The notes under the pieces were generated by a model. That model made no database searches and had not been told where the DNA came from. It worked only from the letters and a program-made list of their open reading frames with translations. Positions 7,626 through 17,742 of a stretch of 64,000 nt of DNA are shown piece after piece (within the stretch, counting starts at the first letter, position 1; each line of letters opens with the position of its first letter). Location: NCBI RefSeq assembly GCF_010729305.1, contig NZ_AP022574.1, positions 806,001-870,000 on the forward strand, written 5' to 3'. The position numbers and the translations under genes were made by a program. The DNA is from Mycolicibacterium psychrotolerans. GTDB lineage: Bacteria; Actinomycetota; Actinomycetes; Mycobacteriales; Mycobacteriaceae.

Positions 7626-9074
7626 ATGAGAAACCTCAGATGTATTGGGAATGTCGGCGGGTTTGCGGTGGCTCTGGGGATCTGTCTGGGGCTCGGCATG
7701 ACTCCGGCGCCTGCGTGGGCCGACGACCGAGGATCGACGAATTCTCGGGCTGACGCAACGGCAAGTGCCACGGGAACGGAGCGGGTTACCGCGGGGGCGA
7801 GCGAGACCCGCGCCGGAAAACGGTCGAAATCCCCTGCACGCAAGGCAAGTGGCAAGGCGCCGCCCGGGACGAAGGCTGGACAGATCGGCGCCACTACCGA
7901 CAAGACCGATGCGAACGCCGCGGAGCCCGGCGCTGCGCCGGACACAGTAGATGTCGTGGGTGAGCGGCAGTCGCCAGGAGGTTCGGGCAGCGGTGTCGCA
8001 ACCAGCGATGCATCCACGGGGTCGCCGGCGCATCAATCGAGCGCGCTTCCGTCCGCTACCGACTCGGCGCCGGTCGACCAGCCCGGTCTCGAGCCGAACG
8101 GGACTCGGCTCTCGAGCAGTTGGCCGGCGAATGCAGCGTCGAAGAACTCCGGCGAGGGCGTTGATCTGGTTGCGGTGCAGCCCGCTGATGTGGTTGTTCC
8201 GCAGGCTGTTCCGGTGACCGCACTGGTGTCGACTGTTCTGTCGGCAGACTCGGGAGTGAACAGCCCCGATCCTGTCCCCCCGGCGCCGATCGACTCGTCG
8301 CTGCGGTGGGCACTGGCCGGCTGGGGCACTCGCCCGCGTCCGGCCGGTCAGCCGGCATCCGGGGCGACTGCAACGACATCCAACGCGCTGGTATCGGCAA
8401 TCGATCCCACTGCGCCGCAACTCGTGTACATGGGCGGCGTCCTCGGCATCAAGCCGAACTACGCCAGCATCGTTCCGCTCTCACCAGAGCAGAAGTGCAG
8501 TACCGGGTGCCTGCAGATCAAGTACGACAACATCACCGTGTCATCCGGCACCAAAGCTTTGACAACGTGGATCGGTGCCAACGGCGTCGGGTCGGACACC
8601 ATCTGGACCTTCTCGGAGTCCACCGATTCGGCGATCGAGTACCTCAGCACCCACACCAATGACATGTCGGATCACTGGTACCTGCTGGGATCGCCGTCCA
8701 CGCCGGGGAACTTCAACACGAGCACCAGTTGGCGGCAGCTACCGGCCGGCGATTACCGCAACGTGACCTTTGTTGTACGTCAATATGATTCGGTGGCCGA
8801 TTACCCGGCAGGCTCGGCGAACCAGGCTCGCTCGAACGCCAGCCTCAGCGTCCATCGCAGCGGATACGACAACCTGGACCTCACCCGCCCGTCAACGACG
8901 TGGGTGGATCCACGGACCGGCGTAACCGTGCTCTACTTCACCACCTACCCTCTGCCCATCATCAACACCTGGTTTCGCTCGCAGCAGTGGATCCTGTCCC
9001 AAGACAAGGCATTGCGTCCGGGGATCGAGTCCCAGTACTGGAACCGCCCCATCGCCCTGCCGAACCCATGGTGA
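7626..9074 (+). CDS. Exported protein of unknown function with low-complexity N-terminal half
   Basis: I do not recognise a family. The 482-aa product begins with a Sec-type signal: a basic start, a hydrophobic stretch (VGGFAVALGICLGLGM) and an Ala-x-Ala cleavage zone ending ADD, typical of exported mycobacterial proteins. Residues about 35-255 are Ala/Gly/Ser/Thr/Pro-rich and probably disordered. The last ~220 residues look globular, with many Trp, Tyr and Asn and two Cys in EQKCSTGCLQ that may form a disulfide. ATG 7626 is chosen because it gives an intact signal; an in-frame start at 7569 would bury it. It is convergent with the next gene. Confidence 0.75.
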   Translation: MRNLRCIGNVGGFAVALGICLGLGMTPAPAWADDRGSTNSRADATASATGTERVTAGASETRAGKRSKSPARKASGKAPPGTKAGQIGATTDKTDANAAEPGAAPDTVDVVGERQSPGGSGSGVATSDASTGSPAHQSSALPSATDSAPVDQPGLEPNGTRLSSSWPANAASKNSGEGVDLVAVQPADVVVPQAVPVTALVSTVLSADSGVNSPDPVPPAPIDSSLRWALAGWGTRPRPAGQPASGATATTSNALVSAIDPTAPQLVYMGGVLGIKPNYASIVPLSPEQKCSTGCLQIKYDNITVSSGTKALTTWIGANGVGSDTIWTFSESTDSAIEYLSTHTNDMSDHWYLLGSPSTPGNFNTSTSWRQLPAGDYRNVTFVVRQYDSVADYPAGSANQARSNASLSVHRSGYDNLDLTRPSTTWVDPRTGVTVLYFTTYPLPIINTWFRSQQWILSQDKALRPGIESQYWNRPIALPNPW

Positions 9075-9118
9075 TCCATTCTGAGCATGCCCGTCGACAG
9101 GCGGAGGCACGTTAGCGG

Positions 9119-10846
9119 CTAGGGCGACGGCGGAGCGTCGGTGCTCTCGGTCGCGGGTTGGACGTGGGCGCACAGCAGCGTGCTCAACGGCACTGCGAAC
9201 AGCAGGAGGGCCAGCGTCGTGTCATCGGCGGCGAAGTCCTCATAGACGGTGACGATCCCGGCCGCTGCGGCCACCAGCAGCAACTGCGCCGATACCGTGA
9301 GCACGATTCCGGTGTGCGCCGCTCCGGAATCCGGCGGCATCGCCCACAGCAACGCGAACAGCGCTGCCGTCACCGCGATGACGGGCGTCAGCGGGGCGGC
9401 GAGGACGCTCGGAATCCACGCGGTGCCGACGACGATGAGCAGCGGGATCAGCGCCAGCCGAATCACCAGCTCGGACGGGATGGGTGTGGGCCGGCCGGTG
9501 AGCCCGAGAATGGTTACTCCACAACAGATGACGATCAGACAGGTGACGACCTGGGTGGGTTTGGCCCAGAACGCGACGGGCACGGTCACGCCCAACTGGC
9601 TCAGCGTGATGTTCACGTACACCGGCAACAGGAACAGCAGACCGATCCGGGCGACCAGCTGGCCGACGGTTCCGTTCCGGTTCCGGCGCACGGCGATCGG
9701 CACCAAGCTGAACAGCGCCAGCCACATGATGGCGAGTTCCAGGCCCGGCGGCGGTGCGATGCTGTCCTCGGTGGGTCCGGTGATCGCAGTGGCCACCAGG
9801 TTCACGATCATCACCACCGCGATGACGATCTGGCTGGCCAGCGCACTGACCCCGACAGCCAGACTGGTCCGCACATCCCCGTCGGGCAGCAGCGCCGACC
9901 GGAACGATCGGCGGGTGCCATAGGTGATCGCAAGGGCGACCAGGATCGCGTGCGGCCAGGTGCCCGGGCCGCCCGGAGTCCAGTAGTTCTCCTCGAAACC
10001 CGAGGCGATACCGCCTACCTCGGTGATCTCGAGGACGACGACGATCGCGGCCGCGGCGCACAGCAGCGCCGTGTACTTCCAGCCCTGTCGGTGACGGGAG
10101 ACACTGTGTGCGATGGCGGAACGAGAATGTGCGGCCAGCGCCACACCGCCGGTGGCCATGGCGGCCACGAATGCCAGCGCGATCGCCGGAACGTACGTCT
10201 GCGTCCCGATATCGTCGAGCAGCAAGTGAAGGAGTTCGTTCGGGTCGGCGGGAGGTTCGGCATGTAGCGCCTGGCCGAACCGGATGTTGGCCCAGATGCT
10301 GGGGATCCAGGGCGCGGCGACGAGGCAGGTCAGCAGCACTCCCACCCGGGAACGGGTCGGTCGCCGGCGTACGTGGAGCTGGGTAAGGAGCAGTGCGGCG
10401 GCGCCCAACCACGCTGCAGCAGCGGGGATCACCTGCCAGGCGCGGTCGATGGTCAGAATGAGAATCGGGATCAGTGGGGTCGCGATACCGGCGCACCAGA
10501 CCAGCAGCGCGTGATGACGAGGCGCGTTCGGGCTGGTCGCGGTATAGACGTAACCGACCGCCGCGACACAGGAGCCCACCGCAAGACCGCACAGCAGTGG
10601 CCAGATCGGTGCGTACTTGAAGATCAGTTCGCCGCCGAACAACGAATGTTGCTCGGGTGCGAACAGGCCGGGAATGAACCCGAAGGCGAGCATGACAGCC
10701 GTGCCCACCCATGTGATGACGGCGAGCACGCGCAGTGGCACCGGAAGTGCGCGCGGCCTCAGGTGGGTGGGCCGACGCAGGGCCGCTTGCGAGATCGGAG
10801 TCAGGAGGCGTTGGGCGCCCCGCGGCTGACCGGGTTCAGGTTCCAC
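9119..10846 (-). CDS. Large multi-pass membrane protein, unknown function
   Basis: The 575-aa product has about 13-15 strongly hydrophobic segments from residue 37 to near the C-terminus. It has a short basic, Pro-rich N-terminal tail and no recognisable transporter, glycosyltransferase or enzyme motif. An acidic loop lies near residues 205-220. No partner gene lies close: it is convergent with the exported protein, and a strong hairpin separates it from tRNA-Leu upstream. A role in the cell envelope is a guess from location only. Confidence 0.75.
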   Translation of the reverse strand: MEPEPGQPRGAQRLLTPISQAALRRPTHLRPRALPVPLRVLAVITWVGTAVMLAFGFIPGLFAPEQHSLFGGELIFKYAPIWPLLCGLAVGSCVAAVGYVYTATSPNAPRHHALLVWCAGIATPLIPILILTIDRAWQVIPAAAAWLGAAALLLTQLHVRRRPTRSRVGVLLTCLVAAPWIPSIWANIRFGQALHAEPPADPNELLHLLLDDIGTQTYVPAIALAFVAAMATGGVALAAHSRSAIAHSVSRHRQGWKYTALLCAAAAIVVVLEITEVGGIASGFEENYWTPGGPGTWPHAILVALAITYGTRRSFRSALLPDGDVRTSLAVGVSALASQIVIAVVMIVNLVATAITGPTEDSIAPPPGLELAIMWLALFSLVPIAVRRNRNGTVGQLVARIGLLFLLPVYVNITLSQLGVTVPVAFWAKPTQVVTCLIVICCGVTILGLTGRPTPIPSELVIRLALIPLLIVVGTAWIPSVLAAPLTPVIAVTAALFALLWAMPPDSGAAHTGIVLTVSAQLLLVAAAAGIVTVYEDFAADDTTLALLLFAVPLSTLLCAHVQPATESTDAPPSP

Positions 10847-10943
10847 CGCGGCATTATCGCCGACGGGTTGGTCGCGCGGTGTCCGTCACGTGGGCGACGA
10901 CGACCGGAAAGGTCTACTCCGACACTTCCCACACCAAACACAA

Positions 10944-10973
10944 AGGTCACGAACCATTTCTGGTTCGTGACCT
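10944..10973 (-). terminator. Terminator downstream of tRNA-Leu
   Basis: A perfect 13-bp inverted repeat (10944-10956 with 10961-10973) encloses a 4-nt loop. On the minus strand it lies 28 bases past the 3' end of tRNA-Leu and is followed by a T/G-rich run, fitting an intrinsic terminator. Confidence 0.8.
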
Positions 10974-11001
10974 CTGTACCTGGAGTTCGTAGAACTCCTC
11001 G

Positions 11002-11087
11002 TGGTGGGCGAAGGGGGACTTGAACCCCCACGTCCCGAAGGACACTGGCACCTGAAGCCAGCGCGTCTGCCATTCCGCCACTCGCCC
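11002..11087 (-). tRNA. tRNA-Leu (anticodon CAG)
   Basis: An 86-nt class II cloverleaf can be folded. The acceptor stem is GGGCGAG with UUCGCCC, the anticodon stem is CTGGC/GCCAG with loop TTCAGGT (anticodon CAG), and there is a long variable arm (GTCCTTCGGGAC). The T-arm carries GGTTCAAGTCC, and the CCA end is encoded at 11004-11002. It lies upstream of and divergent from fhaA. Confidence 0.95.
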
Positions 11088-11313
11088 GAAACAACCGGAG
11101 CAGCCTATCACGCAGGCCGACCCCCGCCCCAACCGTACTTGGGCACCCCGCAGAACGCCAAAACGGCTGCCTGCGCGCGCCTGACCTGCGGGGACGTGAT
11201 TCTCAGAGTTCTGTTGGTCACGTCTGGGTATAGGTGGCCGATACCATGCATGCAAGCATCGCTGCCAGCCGACACGCTGGCGGCATACGTTGTCGAGGGA
11301 GGCGATCGGGGAC

Positions 11314-12735
11314 ATGGGTCTGGTCGATCGTTTCGAGCGCAAGCTCGAGGACTCGGTCGGCAACGCCTTTGCCCGGGTGTTCGGCGGCTCGATCATGCCT
11401 GCCGAGGTCGAGTCGCTGCTGCGGCGCGAAGCCGACTCCGGCGCCCGTGAGGTGCACGGTGGCCGCGTTTTGGCACCGAACGACTACGTCATTACCCTCA
11501 GTGTGCCTGACTATCAGAAGGTGAGTGCCGACCCGGACATCACCCCGACCACGTTCGCCAAGCACCTGGAGGGCTACATCCATGAGCGCGGATGGCAAAC
11601 GTATGGTGAGGTGGTTGTCCGATTCGAGCAATCGCCCGACCTGCACACCGGACAGTTTCGCGCGCGCGGTGCGGTCAATCCCGACTCGACCACGGGCGTA
11701 CCCGCCCCACCACCTCGAGACCTCTCGTCCCACGCAGAACCAGGAGTACCAGCGATGAGCGACAACCCGACCTACCGCGGCGGCCAGGGACCGGGCCGGC
11801 CCGGGGACGACTACTACAACCGTCCCGAGGACGACCGGTACAACCGCCCGGACGATCAGCGCGGCGGCTACCCGCCCGCCGACCAGGGCGGCTACCCGCC
11901 CGCCGATCAGGGTGGTCACCCGCCCGCGGATCAAGGCGGCTATCCGCCTGCGGATCAGGGTGGTTACCCGCCGCACGGAGACCAGGGCTACCCCCCGCGG
12001 GGCGGCTACCCCGACCAGGGCGGCTACCCGGACCAGGGTTATCCCCCGCCGTCCTACGAGCAGCGTCCCCCGGCCGGCTACGGCCCGCCGCAGGGCGGCT
12101 ACCAGGACCAGGGCTACCGGCCCGCACCCGGCGGATACGGTCCGCCCCCCGGCGGCGGTCAGCACGGGTACGGCGCGCCCGCCGGTGACTACGACTACGG
12201 TCGTCCGCCGGCCCGTCCGTCCTACCCCGACCAGGGCGGCTATCCCGACCAGGGCGGTTACCCGGATCAGGGCGGCTACGGCGGCGGCCAGAACTACGGT
12301 CGCCAGGAATACGGCCAGCCCGACTACGGCCGTTACGGCGCCGAGGCCCCGGCCGGCTACGGCGAGCAGGGCTACGGCGACCAGGGTTACGGAGCGGGCG
12401 GCTACGGCGCCGGGTACGGAGCCGGCCAGGGCGAGTACCCCTCGGCGGGTTCGACGGTCACGCTGCAGCTCGACGACGGCAGCGGACGCACCTATCAGTT
12501 GCGCGAAGGCGCCAACGTGATCGGGCGCGGGCAGGACGCGCAGTTCCGCCTTCCCGACACGGGGGTGTCCCGCCGGCATCTGGAGATCCGCTGGGACGGC
12601 CAGGTGGCGCTATTGTCAGACCTCAACTCCACCAACGGCACCACGGTGAACAACGCACCGGTCCAGGAGTGGCAGCTGGCCGACGGCGACGTCATCCGGC
12701 TGGGCCACTCGGAGATCATCGTCCGCGTTCACTGA
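11314..12735 (+). CDS. fhaA: FhaA, FHA-domain phosphothreonine-binding protein
   Basis: The 473-aa cytosolic adaptor has a globular N-terminal FhaA domain (residues 1-115, GLVDRFERKLEDSVGNAFARVFGG). A long Gly/Tyr/Pro/Asp/Gln repeat linker (about 185-375) follows, then a C-terminal FHA domain (about 380-473) with VIGRGQDAQFRL, SRRHLEI and LNSTNGT. In mycobacteria FhaA binds phosphorylated threonines on partners such as the MurJ-associated pseudokinase and regulates peptidoglycan synthesis. It heads the operon fhaA-fhaB-pstP-rodA-pbpA-pknA-pknB. ATG 11314 matches the start of known homologues; TTG 11290 would add eight residues and is less likely. Confidence 0.95.
   Translation: MGLVDRFERKLEDSVGNAFARVFGGSIMPAEVESLLRREADSGAREVHGGRVLAPNDYVITLSVPDYQKVSADPDITPTTFAKHLEGYIHERGWQTYGEVVVRFEQSPDLHTGQFRARGAVNPDSTTGVPAPPPRDLSSHAEPGVPAMSDNPTYRGGQGPGRPGDDYYNRPEDDRYNRPDDQRGGYPPADQGGYPPADQGGHPPADQGGYPPADQGGYPPHGDQGYPPRGGYPDQGGYPDQGYPPPSYEQRPPAGYGPPQGGYQDQGYRPAPGGYGPPPGGGQHGYGAPAGDYDYGRPPARPSYPDQGGYPDQGGYPDQGGYGGGQNYGRQEYGQPDYGRYGAEAPAGYGEQGYGDQGYGAGGYGAGYGAGQGEYPSAGSTVTLQLDDGSGRTYQLREGANVIGRGQDAQFRLPDTGVSRRHLEIRWDGQVALLSDLNSTNGTTVNNAPVQEWQLADGDVIRLGHSEIIVRVH
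11863..12290 (+). repeat. Tandem GGYPPADQ-type coding repeats in fhaA
   Basis: A degenerate 24-base coding unit (GGYPPADQ and shorter GGYPDQ variants) is repeated many times in the linker of fhaA. The start and end are approximate. Such tracts vary in length between strains. Confidence 0.8.
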
Positions 12736-12833
12736 GGCTCGCACGCACGGGGGTAGCGGTCGCGTGGCCCTCACGTCGACCGCCGCCCACGTATGGTGGC
12801 GGTGCCGAAAGGACGGGACGGAGAGGACGTCGG

Positions 12834-13298
12834 ATGCAGGGGCTGATACTGCAGCTGACGCGCGTCGGCTTCCTGTTGCTGCTCTGGCTGTTCATCTGGT
12901 CGGTGCTGCGCATCCTGCGCACCGACATCTACGCGCCCACCGGCGCGGTGATGGTCCGCCGCGGGCTGGCGCTGCGCGGGTCGCTGCTCCCCAACCGGGC
13001 CCGCAACGTCCCCCGGCAGCTGGTGGTCACCGAGGGGGCACTGGCCGGCACGCGGATTCCGCTCGGCACGCAGCCGGTGCTGATCGGCCGCGCCGATGAC
13101 TCCACTCTGGTGCTGACAGACGACTACGCCTCGACGCGCCATGCCCGGCTCTCGCCACGAGGTCCGGAATGGTACGTAGAGGACCTAGGATCGACCAACG
13201 GTACATACCTCGACAGGGCGAAGGTGACGACGGCGGTACGAGTTCCGATGGGCACCCCGGTGCGGATCGGCAAGACGGTGATCGAGTTGCGCCCGTGA
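12834..13298 (+). CDS. fhaB: FhaB (FipA), membrane-anchored FHA-domain protein
   Basis: The 154-aa product has one N-terminal membrane segment (about residues 6-25, VGFLLLLWLFIWSVL) and a cytosolic FHA domain (about 78-154) with LIGRADDSTLVL, STRHARL and LGSTNGTY. FhaB recognises phosphothreonine made by PknA/PknB and connects kinase signalling to division and elongation. ATG 12834 puts the membrane segment at the very N-terminus. Its stop overlaps the GTG of pstP by four bases, so the two are co-translated. Confidence 0.93.
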   Translation: MQGLILQLTRVGFLLLLWLFIWSVLRILRTDIYAPTGAVMVRRGLALRGSLLPNRARNVPRQLVVTEGALAGTRIPLGTQPVLIGRADDSTLVLTDDYASTRHARLSPRGPEWYVEDLGSTNGTYLDRAKVTTAVRVPMGTPVRIGKTVIELRP

Positions 13299-14854
13299 CC
13301 CTTGTGCTCCGATACGCAGCCCGCAGCGACCGGGGGCTGGTGCGCGCCAACAACGAGGACTCGGTGTACGCCGGGGCCCGGCTGCTGGCGCTCGCGGACG
13401 GCATGGGCGGCCACGCCGCCGGTGAGGTGGCGTCGCAGTTGGTGATCGCGGCGCTGGCCCATCTCGACGACGACGAGCCGGGCGGCGACCTGCTCAGCAA
13501 GCTCGATGCCGCGGTGCGCGAAGGTAACTCGGCGATCGCCGCACACGTCGAGGCCGACCCGGAACTGGACGGCATGGGCACCACGCTCACCGCAATCCTG
13601 TTCGCGGGCAACCGCCTTGGTCTGGTGCACATCGGCGACTCGCGCGGCTACCTGATGCGCGACGGCGAACTCGCCCAGATCACCAAGGACGACACCTTCG
13701 TCCAGACCCTGGTCGACGAGGGCCGCATCACCGCCGAGGAAGCCCACAGCCACCCCCAGCGGTCACTGATCATGCGCGCGCTCACCGGTCACGAGGTGGA
13801 GCCGACGCTGATCATGCGGGAAGCCCGCGCCGGTGACCGCTACCTGTTGTGCTCCGACGGCCTGTCCGACCCCGTCAGCCACGAGACCATCGCCGAGGCG
13901 ATGCAGATTCCCGACGTCGCCGAAAGTGCGGACCGGCTCATCGAGTTGGCGCTGCGCGGCGGCGGCCCCGACAACGTGACCGTGGTGGTCGCCGACGTGG
14001 TGGACGTCAACTCCCACGACTACGGCCAGACCCAGCCGATCCTGGCCGGCGCAGTCTCCGGGGACGACGACCAGAGTGCGCCGCCCAACACCGCGGCAGG
14101 CCGGGCGTCGGCGTTCAACCCGAAACGCAACGCCGCCAAACGGGTTGTGCCGCAACCCGAAGAACCCCCACCGCGCCCACGCTCGCGACGCCGCATCTAC
14201 CTCGCGGCCGCGGTGCTGGTGCTGGCGGTGCTCGCCGGCTTGGCGGTCGCCCGTGAAATCGTCCGCAACAACTACTACGTCAGCGAACACGACGGCATCG
14301 TCTCGATCATGCGTGGTGTTCAGGGCTCCTTTCTCGGGATCTCCCTTCAGGAGCCGTATCTGCTGGGCTGCCTGAACGCCCGCAACGAGCTGTCCCTCAT
14401 CAGCGCCGACCAATCGCGCGACAACCTGGGCTGCCGGCTGCTGGGCGTCGACGACATGCGTCCCTCCGAACGCGCCCAGGTGATCGCCGGTCTCCCCTCG
14501 GGCACCCTCGACGACGCCATCGGGCAGATCGAGGAACTGTCCCACAGCTCGGTGCTACCGGTCTGCGCACCGCGCTCCCCCGCTACGTCGAGCCGGCCGC
14601 CGACGTCGTCCGCAGCGCCGCCGTCACCGCGCCCGTCGGCCACTCCCGCCCCGGGAAGCCCTGCGCCGAGCGGTGATTCACGCACCTCGGCGCCCCCGCC
14701 CGCACCGGAGACGCCGCGCACCGTGACGTCATCGCCGCCGGCACCGCCAGGACCCGCCCCGGCACCCACTCCGTCGCTGACACCGTCGCCCACCGTGACG
14801 GCGCTGCCGCCTCCGCCACCTGAACCGGGAACGAACTGCCGGGAAGTGTCATGA
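13295..14854 (+). CDS. pstP: PstP, PP2C-type Ser/Thr protein phosphatase
   Basis: The 519-aa membrane phosphatase reverses PknA/PknB phosphorylation. The PP2C domain (residues 1-235) shows NNEDS, LALADGMGGHAAGEVAS, GDSRGYLMRDG and GGPDNVTVVV, with metal-binding Asp residues intact. A Pro/Arg-rich juxtamembrane stretch precedes the single membrane helix (about 300-320). The roughly 200-residue outer domain ends in a Pro/Ser/Thr-rich tail. Length and layout match mycobacterial PstP (about 514). GTG 13295 overlaps the fhaB stop and its own stop overlaps the rodA ATG. Confidence 0.95.
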   Translation: MTLVLRYAARSDRGLVRANNEDSVYAGARLLALADGMGGHAAGEVASQLVIAALAHLDDDEPGGDLLSKLDAAVREGNSAIAAHVEADPELDGMGTTLTAILFAGNRLGLVHIGDSRGYLMRDGELAQITKDDTFVQTLVDEGRITAEEAHSHPQRSLIMRALTGHEVEPTLIMREARAGDRYLLCSDGLSDPVSHETIAEAMQIPDVAESADRLIELALRGGGPDNVTVVVADVVDVNSHDYGQTQPILAGAVSGDDDQSAPPNTAAGRASAFNPKRNAAKRVVPQPEEPPPRPRSRRRIYLAAAVLVLAVLAGLAVAREIVRNNYYVSEHDGIVSIMRGVQGSFLGISLQEPYLLGCLNARNELSLISADQSRDNLGCRLLGVDDMRPSERAQVIAGLPSGTLDDAIGQIEELSHSSVLPVCAPRSPATSSRPPTSSAAPPSPRPSATPAPGSPAPSGDSRTSAPPPAPETPRTVTSSPPAPPGPAPAPTPSLTPSPTVTALPPPPPEPGTNCREVS

Positions 14855-16263
14855 CGACACAACCGCAGTCCCCGGTGAAGGTCACCCCGGCGCTGCCGAA
14901 CCGCCGCAACGCCGAGCTGTTGCTGCTCGGCTTCGCCGCGCTGATCACCACGGTCGCCCTGCTGCTGGTCGAGGCGAACCAGGAGCAGGGTCTGCGCTGG
15001 GACCTGGCCCAGTACACGGTCGCCTACCTCGCGCTGTTCGCCGGCGCACACCTGGCCGTGCGGCGCTTCGCCCCCTACGCCGATCCCCTGCTGCTGCCGG
15101 TGGTGGCCTTGCTGAACGGCTTGGGGCTGGTCATGATTCACCGCCTCGACCTCGCCACGGGCGAACCGACGGCCCGGGGTCTGGGCGGCACCGCCAACCA
15201 GCAGATGCTGTGGACCCTGGTCGGCGTCATCGGGTTCTCCCTCGTGGTCGTCTTCCTGGGCGACCACCGGCTGCTGTCCCGGTACGGCTACGTGTGCGGG
15301 CTGACCGGCCTGATCCTGCTCGTCATCCCCGCGATCCTGCCCCGCTCGATGTCGGAGCAGAACGGCGCGAAGATCTGGATTCAGTTGCCGGGCTTCTCGA
15401 TTCAGCCCGCGGAGTTCTCCAAGATTCTGCTGCTGATCTTCTTCGCCGCGGTGCTGGTGTCCAAGCGCAGTCTGTTCACCAGTGCGGGCAAGCACGTGCT
15501 GGGCATGGACCTGCCCCGACCGCGCGACCTGGCGCCGCTGCTGGCCGCCTGGATCGCCTCGATCGGCGTGATGATCTTCGAGAAGGACCTCGGCACCTCG
15601 CTGCTGCTCTACGCGTCGTTCCTGGTCCTGGTGTACATCGCCACCGAGCGGTTCAGCTGGGTGGTGCTGGGGTTGACGCTGTTCGCCGCCGGGAGCGTGG
15701 CGGCCTACTTCGTGTTCGACCACGTCCGCGTACGCGTCGAGACGTGGCGCGACCCGTTCGCCGACCCCGACGGCGCCGGCTACCAGATGGTGCAGTCGCT
15801 GTTCAGCTTCGCCACCGGCGGCATCTTCGGCACCGGGCTGGGCAACGGTCAGCCCGGCACCGTGCCCGCCGCCTCCACGGACTTCATCATCGCCGCGGTC
15901 GGCGAGGAGCTCGGACTCGTGGGCCTGGCGGCCGTGCTGATGCTCTACACGATCGTCGTGATCCGCGGCATGCGCACCGCGATCGCCGTCCGCGACAGCT
16001 TCGGCAAGCTGCTGGCCGCCGGCCTGGCCGCCACGCTCGCGATCCAGCTGTTCATCGTGGTCGGCGGCGTCACCAAGCTCATCCCGCTGACCGGTCTGAC
16101 CACGCCCTGGATGTCCTACGGCGGCTCGTCGCTGGTGGCCAACTACCTGCTGCTCGCAATCCTGGTGCGGATCTCCCACAACGCCCGTCGGCCCCTGGAG
16201 ACGCGCTCGCTTCCCCCGGGCCCGATCGCGGCGGCCAGCACCGAGGTGATCGAGAAGGTATGA
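14851..16263 (+). CDS. rodA: RodA, SEDS peptidoglycan polymerase
   Basis: The 470-aa protein with about 12 membrane segments polymerises glycan strands from lipid II. It works with the class B PBP encoded next. SEDS signatures are visible: QPAEFSKI, EKDLGTSLLLY, the loop around GYQMVQSLFSFATGGIFGTGLGNG, the EELGL region and TPWMSYGGSS near the end. It overlaps pstP upstream and pbpA downstream by four bases each. Confidence 0.96.
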   Translation: MTTQPQSPVKVTPALPNRRNAELLLLGFAALITTVALLLVEANQEQGLRWDLAQYTVAYLALFAGAHLAVRRFAPYADPLLLPVVALLNGLGLVMIHRLDLATGEPTARGLGGTANQQMLWTLVGVIGFSLVVVFLGDHRLLSRYGYVCGLTGLILLVIPAILPRSMSEQNGAKIWIQLPGFSIQPAEFSKILLLIFFAAVLVSKRSLFTSAGKHVLGMDLPRPRDLAPLLAAWIASIGVMIFEKDLGTSLLLYASFLVLVYIATERFSWVVLGLTLFAAGSVAAYFVFDHVRVRVETWRDPFADPDGAGYQMVQSLFSFATGGIFGTGLGNGQPGTVPAASTDFIIAAVGEELGLVGLAAVLMLYTIVVIRGMRTAIAVRDSFGKLLAAGLAATLAIQLFIVVGGVTKLIPLTGLTTPWMSYGGSSLVANYLLLAILVRISHNARRPLETRSLPPGPIAAASTEVIEKV

Positions 16264-17735
16264 ACACCTCCCTGCGCCGCATCTCCGTCATGATCATGGC
16301 CCTGATCGTGCTACTGCTCGCCAACGCGACCCTGACCCAGGTGTTCACCGCCGACGGGCTGCGTTCGGATCCGCGCAACCAGCGGGTGCTGCTCGACGAG
16401 TACTCCCGCCAGCGCGGCCAGATCTCCGCGGGCGGGCAGCTGCTGGCCTATTCGGTGTCGACCGACGGCCGCTTCCGGTTCCTGCGCGTGTACCCGAACC
16501 CGTTGGCCTATGCCCCGGTGACGGGGTTCTACTCGCTGAGCTACTCGAGCACCGGTCTGGAACGCGCGGAGGACACCGTCCTCAACGGTTCGGACCAGCG
16601 CCTGTTCGGGCGCCGGCTCGCCGACTTCTTCACCGGCCGCGATCCCCGCGGCGGCAACGTCGCCACCACGATCCGGCCCGAGGTGCAGCAGGCCGCCTGG
16701 GACGCGATGGACAAGGGATGCAACGGCCCGTGCAAGGGTGCCGTGGTCGCGCTGGAGCCCTCGACCGGCAAGATCCTCGCGATGGTGTCCGCGCCGTCCT
16801 ACGACCCCAACCTGCTGGCCACCCACGACGTCGCCGAGCAGTCGCAGGCGTGGCAGCGGCTGCGCGACGACCCCGACTCGCCGCTGCTCAACCGCGCGAT
16901 CTCCGAGACCTACCCGCCGGGGTCGACGTTCAAGGTGCTCACCACCGCCGCGGCACTGCAGTCCGGCGCGACCCCCGACACGCAGCTGACCGCGTCCCCG
17001 CAGATCGCCCTTCCCGACAGCACCGCCACGCTGGAGAACTTCGGCGGATCGTCGTGCGGCGGCGGGCCGACGGCGTCGCTGCAGTACGCGTTCGCGCACT
17101 CCTGCAACACCGCGTTCGTCCAGCTGGGCATCAACACCGGAGCCGACCCGTTGCGTACCGTCGCGCAGGGATTCGGCGTGGACGTGCCGCCGCCGGCGAT
17201 TCCGCTGCAGGTCGCCGACTCGACGCTGGGTCCGATCCCGGACGCCGCGGCGCTGGGGATGACGAGCATCGGTCAGAAGGACGTCGCCCTGACTCCACTG
17301 CAGAACGCGATGGTCGCCGCGACCGTGGCGAACAAGGGGATCACGATGCAGCCGTACCTGGTCGACAGCCTCAAGGGACCCGACCTCGCGAACATCGCCA
17401 CCACCGTGCCGACCGAAGAGCGGCGGGCGGTGCCGGAGAAGGTCGCGGATACACTTACGGACTTGATGGTCGCCGCCGAGCAGGTGACTCAGCAGAAGGG
17501 AGCCATCGCCGGCGTGCAGATCGCATCCAAGACCGGCACTGCGGAGCATGGCACTGACCCGCGCAACACGCCCCCGCATGCCTGGTACATCGCCTTCGCG
17601 CCTGCTCAGGCACCCAAGGTCGCGGTGGCGGTCCTGGTAGAGAACGGCGGGAACCGCCTCGAAGCCACCGGCGGGGCGCTGGCCGCGCCGATCGGGCGGG
17701 CGACGATCGCGGCGGCGTTGAGGGAGGCCTCGTGA
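16260..17735 (+). CDS. pbpA: PbpA, class B penicillin-binding protein (transpeptidase)
   Basis: The 491-aa protein cross-links peptidoglycan and partners with RodA. A short N-terminal tail and one membrane anchor (about residues 8-28) precede the dimerisation region and the transpeptidase domain. Catalytic motifs are STFK (Ser222, Lys225), SCN (281-283) and KTG (424-426). ATG 16260 overlaps the rodA stop (ATGA). A pair of direct repeats separates it from pknA. Confidence 0.95.
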   Translation: MNTSLRRISVMIMALIVLLLANATLTQVFTADGLRSDPRNQRVLLDEYSRQRGQISAGGQLLAYSVSTDGRFRFLRVYPNPLAYAPVTGFYSLSYSSTGLERAEDTVLNGSDQRLFGRRLADFFTGRDPRGGNVATTIRPEVQQAAWDAMDKGCNGPCKGAVVALEPSTGKILAMVSAPSYDPNLLATHDVAEQSQAWQRLRDDPDSPLLNRAISETYPPGSTFKVLTTAAALQSGATPDTQLTASPQIALPDSTATLENFGGSSCGGGPTASLQYAFAHSCNTAFVQLGINTGADPLRTVAQGFGVDVPPPAIPLQVADSTLGPIPDAAALGMTSIGQKDVALTPLQNAMVAATVANKGITMQPYLVDSLKGPDLANIATTVPTEERRAVPEKVADTLTDLMVAAEQVTQQKGAIAGVQIASKTGTAEHGTDPRNTPPHAWYIAFAPAQAPKVAVAVLVENGGNRLEATGGALAAPIGRATIAAALREAS

Positions 17736-17742
17736 GCCGCTC

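Noticed and set aside
11863..12290. Regular short repeats resembling a CRISPR array
   Set aside because: They are in-frame Gly-Tyr-Pro codon repeats inside fhaA, with no unique spacers and no cas genes.
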